Shown here: piece after piece, positions 58,536 through 64,000 of the stretch | How positions within the stretch are numbered: the stretch's first letter is position 1 | How the letters are laid out: each line of letters opens with the position of its first letter | NCBI RefSeq assembly: GCF_944387245.1 | Contig: NZ_CALXEE010000001.1 | Coordinates: 37,428 to 101,427 of the forward strand | Direction of reading: 5' to 3' | Length of the DNA: 64,000 nucleotides | Source: an uncultured Intestinimonas sp. | GTDB taxonomy: Bacteria; Bacillota; Clostridia; Oscillospirales; Oscillospiraceae | Position numbers and translations under genes: made by a program | The notes under the pieces: model-generated | The model's input: only the letters and a program-made list of their open reading frames with translations | Databases searched by the model: none | Told to the model about the DNA's origin: nothing

Positions 58536-58950
58536 CCTCACCGGCAGGCGCTGCGTTATCGTGGGGGGAGGGGCCATTGCCGCCCGCCGGGCGGCGGTGC
58601 TGGCCCGCTTCGGGGCGGCGGTCACCGTCATCGCCCCCGCCTGGACCGGGGCCGTCCCCGGCGTGGACTGGCAGGCGCGGCCCTATGCCCCCGGCGATCT
58701 GAAGGGGGTCTTTCTGGCGGTGGCCGCCACCGACGACCGGTCGGTGAACCGGCAGGTGGGGGAGGAGGCCCGGGCCCTGGGCATCCCCGTCACCGTGGCC
58801 GACTGCCGGGAGGAGTGCACCTTCTTTTTTCCCGCCGTCTGTGAAGGCGGCGGCGTGACCGCGGGGCTCATCTCCCGGCACGGCACCGACCACCACCGGG
58901 CGGCCAGAGCCGCCAAGGCAGTGCGTCAGGCATTGGAGGGATTGGATTGA
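58498..58950 (+). CDS. Precorrin-2 dehydrogenase (SirC/CysG N-domain type)
   Basis: The 150-residue protein has the NAD-binding CVIVGGGAIAARRAAVLARFGA and the ECTFFFPAVCEGGGVTAGLIS segment with the usual aspartate-containing VADCREE region. It oxidises precorrin-2 to sirohydrochlorin. It is short and lacks the longer C-terminal portion of Met8/CysG, so chelatase activity is doubtful; cobalt insertion falls to CbiK. It overlaps hemA by 38 nt and hemC by 4 nt. Confidence 0.9.
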   Translation: MTENASRFPLFVDLTGRRCVIVGGGAIAARRAAVLARFGAAVTVIAPAWTGAVPGVDWQARPYAPGDLKGVFLAVAATDDRSVNRQVGEEARALGIPVTVADCREECTFFFPAVCEGGGVTAGLISRHGTDHHRAARAAKAVRQALEGLD

Positions 58951-59837
58951 AGAAGCTGAGAGCGGGGAGCCGGGAAAGCCGGCTGGCCGTCATCCAGACC
59001 GAGCTGGTCATGGAGGCCATCCGGACCCAGGACCCCGCCTGTGAAATAGAACTGGTCACCATGAAGACAACCGGAGACAAGATCCTGGACCGCACCCTGG
59101 ACAAGGTGGGGGGCAAGGGCCTTTTCGTCAAGGAGCTGGACGCCGCCCTGCTGGATGGACGGGTGGACTTCACCGTCCACAGCTGCAAGGACCTGCCCAT
59201 GGACCTGGATCCCCGGCTCCCCCTGGCGGGCTTCTCCCGTCGGGCCGACCCCCGGGACGTGCTGGTGCTGCCCGAGGGGGTGGCCGAGCTGGACCCCCAA
59301 AAGCCCATCGGCTGCGCCAGCGCCCGCCGGGCCCTCCAGCTGAAAAAACTCTTCCCGGGCCAGCCCATCGCCCCCGTCCGGGGCAACGTCCTCACCCGGC
59401 TGGCCAAGTTGGACAGCGGGCAGTACGCCGCCCTGGTCCTGGCCGCCGCCGGGCTCAAGCGGCTGGACCTGGAAGAGCGGATCACTCGCTACTTCTCCAC
59501 CGATGAGATGATCCCCGCCGCCGGCCAGGGCATTCTGGCTGTCCAGGTGCGGGCAGGGGAGGACACCGATTATCTCGCCGCCTTCCTGGACCGGGACGGC
59601 ACCGACTGTGCCACGGCGGAGCGGGCCTTCGTCCGGTGGCTGGACGGCGGCTGCTCCTCCCCAGTGGCGGCCTTCGCCACGGTGGAGGGGGAGACCCTCA
59701 CCCTCCGGGGCATGGACGTTACATCATCGGGGGAGCCCATTTTTGACACCATCACCGGTCCGCGCAGCCAGGGGGAGGCCCTGGGCATCGCGCTGGCCGA
59801 CCGGATCAGGGAGGGAACAGCATGTACGGCAAGGTGA
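58947..59837 (+). CDS. hemC: Hydroxymethylbilane synthase
   Basis: HemC polymerises four porphobilinogens. The 296-residue protein has RAGSRESRLAVIQTELV, catalytic D74 in VDFTVHSCKDLP, and C236 in LDGGCSSPVAA, which anchors the dipyrromethane cofactor. TTG 58947 overlaps the upstream stop as TTGA. It overlaps the next gene by 16 nt. Confidence 0.96.
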   Translation: MKKLRAGSRESRLAVIQTELVMEAIRTQDPACEIELVTMKTTGDKILDRTLDKVGGKGLFVKELDAALLDGRVDFTVHSCKDLPMDLDPRLPLAGFSRRADPRDVLVLPEGVAELDPQKPIGCASARRALQLKKLFPGQPIAPVRGNVLTRLAKLDSGQYAALVLAAAGLKRLDLEERITRYFSTDEMIPAAGQGILAVQVRAGEDTDYLAAFLDRDGTDCATAERAFVRWLDGGCSSPVAAFATVEGETLTLRGMDVTSSGEPIFDTITGPRSQGEALGIALADRIREGTACTAR

Positions 59838-61327
59838 CACTGGTGGGGGCGGGTCCCGGAGACCCGGGCCTCCTCACCGTCAAGGGCCGGGAGGCCCTGC
59901 TGGCGGCCCAGGTGGTGGTCTATGACCGCCTGGTGAGCCCCGCCATCCTGGCGCTGATGCCGGAGGAAGCGGAGCAGATCAACGTGGGCAAGGAGGCCAG
60001 CCGCCACCCCGTCCCCCAGGATCAGATCAACCACATCCTGCTGGAAAAGGCTCTGGAGGGCAAGAACGTGGTGCGGCTCAAGGGGGGCGACCCCTTCCTT
60101 TTCGGCCGGGGTGGCGAGGAGCTGGAGCTCCTGCGGGAGCACGGCGTCCCCTTTGAGGAGGTGCCCGGCATCACCTCGGCCATCGCCGTGCCCGCCTACG
60201 GGGGCATCCCGGTGACCCACCGGGACTTTACCTCATCCCTCCACATCGTCACCGGCCACGCCCGGGCGGGCAAGGCCCTGGACATCGACTTCGAGGCCCT
60301 GGTCCGCACCAAGGGGACCCTGGTCTTCCTCATGGGGGTGAGCAGCCTCCCCGACATCTGTGAGGGGCTCTTGAAGGCGGGTATGGACCCCGACACCCCC
60401 GCCGCCATCGTGGAGCGAGGCACCACCCCCGCCCAGCGTCGGCTGGACGCCACCGTGGCCACCCTGGCCCGGACGGCGGCGGAGGGGAAGGTGGAGAGCC
60501 CGGCCATCAGCATCGTGGGCCAGGTTTGCTCTCTGGCCAAGGACTTTGACTGGTTCGACGCCCTCCCCCTGAAGGGGAAGCGCATCGTGGTCACACGGCC
60601 CAAAGAGCGGGTGGGCACCCTGGCCAATCGCCTGCGGAAGCTGGGGGCCGACGTCTTTGAGTACCCCTGCATCCGGACGGAGCCCATCACCCCCTGTCCT
60701 GCCATGGAGCAGGCGGTGGAACACCTGGCCGACTACGAGTGGCTGGCCTTTACCAGCCCCGCCGGTGTGGAGGCCTTCTGGGCCATGGCCCAGGCCAAGG
60801 GCTGGGACGCCCGCGTCCTGGCCGGGGTCAAGCTGGCCGCTATTGGTGCCGGCACCGACAAGGCCCTTCAGGTCCATGGCCTCCGGGCCGACTACATCCC
60901 CGAGGTCTACGACGCCGCCCACCTGGGGGCGGGCCTGGCTCAGCGTGCCAAGGGGAAGGTACTCCTCCTCCGGGCGGAGTGGGGCTCTCCCGCCTTGACG
61001 GAGGCCCTGGAAGGGAGTAACATTCCCTATGACGACATCCCCTGCTACACCACCTCCTATGAGAGTGAGCACGCCGCCGCCCTCCGGGATCTGGTGACGG
61101 CGGGCCGGGTGGACCTGGTCACCTTCACCAGCGCCTCCACGGTGAAGGGCTTCGTCTCCTCGGTGGGCGAGCTGGACTTCTCCGGCCTCACCGGGGTGTG
61201 CATCGGGGCGCAGACCGCCGCCGAGGCGGCCAAGCACGGTATTCCCACCGTTGTGGCGGAGCGGGCCACCTTGGACGCTCTGGTCAATATCATCATCAAA
61301 GAAGGTCAGACAAATGGAACTCATTAA
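59822..61327 (+). CDS. cobA-hemD: Fused uroporphyrinogen-III C-methyltransferase / uroporphyrinogen-III synthase
   Basis: The 501-residue fusion makes uroporphyrinogen III and methylates it to precorrin-2. CobA (about 1-245) has VTLVGAGPGDPGLLTVKGREAL, VRLKGGDPFLFGRGGEE and PGITSAIAVPAYGGIPVTHR. HemD (about 250-500) has IVVTRPKERVGTLANRLRKLGA, WLAFTSPAGVEAFW and VTFTSASTVKGF. It sends carbon to corrinoid/siroheme rather than heme. Confidence 0.96.
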   Translation: MYGKVTLVGAGPGDPGLLTVKGREALLAAQVVVYDRLVSPAILALMPEEAEQINVGKEASRHPVPQDQINHILLEKALEGKNVVRLKGGDPFLFGRGGEELELLREHGVPFEEVPGITSAIAVPAYGGIPVTHRDFTSSLHIVTGHARAGKALDIDFEALVRTKGTLVFLMGVSSLPDICEGLLKAGMDPDTPAAIVERGTTPAQRRLDATVATLARTAAEGKVESPAISIVGQVCSLAKDFDWFDALPLKGKRIVVTRPKERVGTLANRLRKLGADVFEYPCIRTEPITPCPAMEQAVEHLADYEWLAFTSPAGVEAFWAMAQAKGWDARVLAGVKLAAIGAGTDKALQVHGLRADYIPEVYDAAHLGAGLAQRAKGKVLLLRAEWGSPALTEALEGSNIPYDDIPCYTTSYESEHAAALRDLVTAGRVDLVTFTSASTVKGFVSSVGELDFSGLTGVCIGAQTAAEAAKHGIPTVVAERATLDALVNIIIKEGQTNGTH

Positions 61328-62297
61328 CCGGCCCCGCAGACTGCGGCAGAACGACTCCATCCGGCGGCTATGCCGGGAGACCCGCCTCTCCCCGGACAGC
61401 CTCATTTATCCCATCTTTGTAGACGAGACCCTGAAGGGCAAGCGGGCCATCCCCGCCCTGGACGGGCAGTTCCACTACGGCCTGGACGCCGTGTGCGAGG
61501 CGGTGGAGGAGTGCATCCAGGCGGGTGTGGGCCGGTGCATCCTCTTCGGCCTGCCCGCCCACAAGGACGCCGTGGGCTCCTCCGCCTGGGACGAGCACGG
61601 CGTGGTCCAGGAGGCCATCCGGGTCATCAAGGCCAAGTACCCCGACTTCTATGTCATCACCGACGTGTGCATGTGCGAGTACACCGACCACGGCCACTGC
61701 GGTATTCTCTGCGGCCACGAGGTGGACAACGACAAGACCCTGGAGGTTCTGGCCAAGACCGCCCTCTCCCACGCCCAGGCCGGCGCCGACATGGTGGCGC
61801 CCTCCGACATGATGGACGGCCGCATCGCCGCCATCCGGGCGGCTCTGGACGAGCACGGCCTCCAGAACGTGCCCATCATGTCCTACTCCGCCAAATACGC
61901 CTCCGACTTCTACGGCCCCTTCCGGGAGGCCGCCGGCTCCGCTCCCTCCTTCGGGGACCGGAAGGGCTACCAGATGGACCCCCACAACCGCCGGGAGGCC
62001 CTGAAGGAGTGCGCCCTGGATGTGGAGGAGGGCGCTGATATCCTGATGGTGAAGCCCGCCCTCAGCTACCTGGACGTGATCCGGGAGTGCTCCGACGCCT
62101 TTGACCTGCCTATGTGCGCCTACTCCGTCTCCGGCGAGTACGCCATGATCAAGGCGGCCAGCGCGGCGGGGCTCATCGACGAGTACCGGGTCATGTGTGA
62201 GAGCGCCCTCTCCGTCTATCGGGCGGGCGCCGACATGCTCATCACCTACTACGCCAAGGAGCTGGCCCAGGCCATGAAGAAGGGGGATATCGGCTGA
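61314..62297 (+). CDS. hemB: Porphobilinogen synthase (5-aminolevulinate dehydratase)
   Basis: HemB condenses two 5-aminolevulinates. The 327-residue protein has the cysteine-rich zinc site [17 protein letters not shown] and the active-site lysines in [17 protein letters not shown] and [16 protein letters not shown] 61314 overlaps the cobA-hemD stop by 14 nt. Confidence 0.97.
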   Translation: MELINRPRRLRQNDSIRRLCRETRLSPDSLIYPIFVDETLKGKRAIPALDGQFHYGLDAVCEAVEECIQAGVGRCILFGLPAHKDAVGSSAWDEHGVVQEAIRVIKAKYPDFYVITDVCMCEYTDHGHCGILCGHEVDNDKTLEVLAKTALSHAQAGADMVAPSDMMDGRIAAIRAALDEHGLQNVPIMSYSAKYASDFYGPFREAAGSAPSFGDRKGYQMDPHNRREALKECALDVEEGADILMVKPALSYLDVIRECSDAFDLPMCAYSVSGEYAMIKAASAAGLIDEYRVMCESALSVYRAGADMLITYYAKELAQAMKKGDIG

Positions 62298-63577
62298 TGG
62301 AGCGCTCTCAGGAACTCTTTGACCGGGCCCAAAAGGTCCTCCCGGGCGGCGTCAACTCCCCGGTCCGGGCCTTCCGGGCGGTGGACCTGTGCCCCCGGTT
62401 CATCACCAAGGCCCAGGGCGCCTATATCTATGACGCCGACGGCAAGTCCTACATTGACTATGTCTGCTCCTGGGGGCCCATGATCCTGGGCCACGACCAC
62501 CCGGTGGTGCGGGAGGCGGTGGAGAAGGCCGTAAAGGACGGCCTCTCCTTCGGCGCTCCCACCGAGCGGGAGGTGGAGATGGCCGAGCTCATGGTGGAGC
62601 TGGTCCCCAACATCGAGATGGTCCGCATGGTGAACTCGGGCACCGAGGCTGTCATGTCGGCCATCCGCCTGGCCCGCGGCGCCACCGGCCGGGACAAGAT
62701 CATCAAGTTTGAGGGCTGCTACCACGGCCACTCCGACTGCCTGCTGGTAAACGCCGGCTCCTCCGCCCTGGCGGGAGGGCATCCCTCCTCTGCCGGTGTC
62801 CCGGAGGACATCGTCAAGCACACCCTCACCGCCCAGTTCAACCGCCTGGAGACCGTGGAGGCCCTGCTGAACGAGTACCCGGGTCAGGTGGCCTGCGTCA
62901 TCGTGGAGCCGGTGGCCGCCAACATGGGTGTGGTGGCCCCCGCCCCCGGCTTCCTGGAGGGGCTCCGGGCCCTGTGTGACAAGTCGGGCGCCCTCCTCAT
63001 CTTCGACGAGGTCATCACCGGCTTCCGCCTGGCCCTGGGCGGCGCCCAGGAATACTTTGGCGTGAAGGCCGATCTGGTCACCTTCGGCAAGATCATCGGT
63101 GGCGGCATGCCGGTGGGCGCCTATTGCGGCAGCCGCGCTCTTATGGAGCAGGTGGCCCCCTGTGGCCCGGTGTACCAGGCGGGCACCCTCTCGGGCAACC
63201 CCGTGGCCATGGCCGCCGGCCTTGCCCAGCTCCGGTACTTGAAGGCTCACCCCGAGGTCTACGACTACATCGGCACCCTGGCCAAGGAGCTGGCCGACGG
63301 CATGCGGGAGGCAGCGGAGCGGCATCACGCCGGCGTGGCCGTCAACCAGATTGGCTCCCTGGCGGCTCCCTTTTTCACCCCCAACGCCGTCACCACCTTC
63401 GTGGACGCCAAGGGCAGCGATGTGGGCCGATACGCCCGCTACTTCAAGGGCATGCTGGAGCGAGGCGTCTACCTGGCTCCCGCCCAGTTCGAGGCCATGT
63501 TCGTCTCCGCCGCTCACACCCGGCAGGACCTGGCCCAGACCCTGGAGGCCGTGGACGAGGCTCTGGCCGAGCTGTAA
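62297..63577 (+). CDS. hemL: Glutamate-1-semialdehyde 2,1-aminomutase
   Basis: HemL converts glutamate-1-semialdehyde to 5-aminolevulinate. The 426-residue PLP enzyme has [43 protein letters not shown] and the PLP lysine K265 in [15 protein letters not shown]. It overlaps the hemB stop by one base (TGATG). It is the last gene of the tetrapyrrole locus. Confidence 0.97.
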   Translation: MERSQELFDRAQKVLPGGVNSPVRAFRAVDLCPRFITKAQGAYIYDADGKSYIDYVCSWGPMILGHDHPVVREAVEKAVKDGLSFGAPTEREVEMAELMVELVPNIEMVRMVNSGTEAVMSAIRLARGATGRDKIIKFEGCYHGHSDCLLVNAGSSALAGGHPSSAGVPEDIVKHTLTAQFNRLETVEALLNEYPGQVACVIVEPVAANMGVVAPAPGFLEGLRALCDKSGALLIFDEVITGFRLALGGAQEYFGVKADLVTFGKIIGGGMPVGAYCGSRALMEQVAPCGPVYQAGTLSGNPVAMAAGLAQLRYLKAHPEVYDYIGTLAKELADGMREAAERHHAGVAVNQIGSLAAPFFTPNAVTTFVDAKGSDVGRYARYFKGMLERGVYLAPAQFEAMFVSAAHTRQDLAQTLEAVDEALAEL

Positions 63578-63657
63578 GCTTCCATATGTTTCTCTCCAGA
63601 GACTGTATATTGCTGAGGCGGTGGATAGACCACCAGCTTTATCGAGATGAAATAGAC

Positions 63658-63687
63658 AGAGCGGGCCTGTGTGAACAGGCCCGCTCT
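63658..63687. repeat. Direct repeat copy 1 (30 bp, itself a hairpin)
   Basis: AGAGCGGGCCTG-TGTGAA-CAGGCCCGCTCT: a perfect 12-bp stem and 6-nt loop. An identical copy lies 266 bp downstream. As a hairpin it could end hemL transcripts, but the T tract is missing here. Confidence 0.85.
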
Positions 63688-63923
63688 GAGCCTGTCGACT
63701 TTGTCGACAGGCTCTCTCGCACGTGCAAGCACGTGCTCGAAGAGTTGCAGCCCACTGCGTCGCACGCGCAAAGCGCGCACGCTTGTGGGCTGAGAAGTGT
63801 TTTTTCCGAGGCACATGTCCCCGGAAAAAACAGATTGGCACTTGATTCCGTCGTCTGCGGACGACGGAACTCTGCGAGGCTCTTGCAGAAAATCAAGCGC
63901 ATATGTGCTTTTTCGACAGCCTG

Positions 63924-63953
63924 AGAGCGGGCCTGTGTGAACAGGCCCGCTCT
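63924..63953. repeat. Direct repeat copy 2 (30 bp hairpin, terminator-like)
   Basis: Identical to 63658-63687 and followed by ATTTCATTTTCGG, so this copy resembles a terminator for the hem operon. From 63961 to 64000 I see nothing assignable. Confidence 0.8.
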
Positions 63954-64000
63954 ATTTCATTTTCGGAAATATCCGCTCTTCCGTCTGTCACTGCGATCCG

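Larger units (their letters stand above)
63647..63960. repeat. Palindrome-rich non-coding element (chain of hairpins)
   Basis: This 314-bp stretch holds no credible gene but at least seven adjacent inverted repeats: a 12-bp stem at 63658-63687; a 12-bp stem with TTT loop at 63688-63714; GCACGTGC-AA-GCACGTGC at 63719-63736; CAGCCCAC/GTGGGCTG enclosing GCGT/ACGC and CGCGC/GCGCG at 63748-63792; an 11-bp stem with six A/T pairs at 63798-63832; a 10-bp stem with TGCG loop at 63846-63869; TCTGC/GCAGA at 63871-63889, these last two enclosed by CTTGA/TCAAG (63841-63897); and a repeat of the first hairpin at 63924-63953. ATGAAATA and TATTTCAT bound the whole. Confidence 0.75.

Noticed and set aside
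63601-64000. CRISPR array or tRNA cluster in the repeat-rich right end
   Set aside because: The repeats are hairpins of differing sequence without regular repeat-spacer units, and no tRNA cloverleaf with a T-loop motif was found.

Overview
The window reads as chromosome from a high-GC, strictly anaerobic, Gram-positive bacterium. The best fit is the Oscillospiraceae (Flavonifractor / Pseudoflavonifractor-like Clostridia), which is an inference from gene content. The supporting features are TTGACA-17-TATAAT promoters, strong AGGAGG ribosome sites, frequent GTG/TTG starts and ATGA/GTGA overlaps, an SLH-anchored surface enzyme, a ferredoxin-linked 2-oxoacid oxidoreductase, butyrate-kinase chemistry and an oxygen-independent B12 pathway. 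No rRNA, tRNA, CRISPR array, phage or insertion-sequence gene was seen.

Layout. 1-18.1 kb is mostly housekeeping: the tail of an M23 peptidase, an S41 protease, greA-lysS, ddl-murF, a convergent mtnA, an ABC-F ATPase, a DUF218 protein, prfA, two small unknown genes (one of 37 codons), the Sua5/YwlC tRNA-modification enzyme, a membrane protein, coaE, an M18 aminopeptidase, and a convergent secreted GH18 enzyme with three SLH repeats.

18.2-29.7 kb is a catabolic island built around an IclR-type regulator (21053). To its left, on the minus strand, is a four-subunit 2-oxoacid:ferredoxin oxidoreductase. To its right is a six-gene run: butyrate kinase, NhaC-type antiporter, phosphate butyryltransferase, LarA-like 2-hydroxyacid racemase, MFS carrier and GlcD-type FAD oxidase. 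Both flanking promoters have the same -35/-10 hexamers and both leaders carry a nearly identical 17-bp motif, GTTCYGAAGAATAGAAC. I read this as one regulon: import a 2-hydroxyacid, interconvert its enantiomers, oxidise it to the 2-oxoacid, convert that to acyl-CoA, and take ATP through acyl phosphate.

29.8-38.0 kb is mixed: an orphan unknown gene, glyA, nth with a CAT-like acyltransferase, rarA, an S1-domain protein, then DUF951-hisC-radical SAM.

38.0-63.6 kb is a nearly complete anaerobic cobalamin locus under two cobalamin riboswitches. The first (about 38.08 kb, with an intrinsic terminator) precedes cbiD-F-G-H-J-ET-A, cobT-U-S, a short CobU-like gene, cobC, cbiB, cobD, cobQ, cbiC and cbiK. 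The second (about 53.7 kb, with a hairpin beside the RBS) precedes cbiMNQO cobalt uptake, cbiL, and then hemA-sirC-hemC-cobA/hemD-hemB-hemL, which make the uroporphyrinogen III/precorrin-2 precursor. No heme-branch gene and no corrinoid adenosyltransferase lies in the window.

The right end (63.65-63.96 kb) is a dense, gene-free run of perfect hairpins bracketed by two identical 30-bp terminator-like palindromes. It looks like a palindromic element inserted into, or expanded from, a bidirectional terminator.
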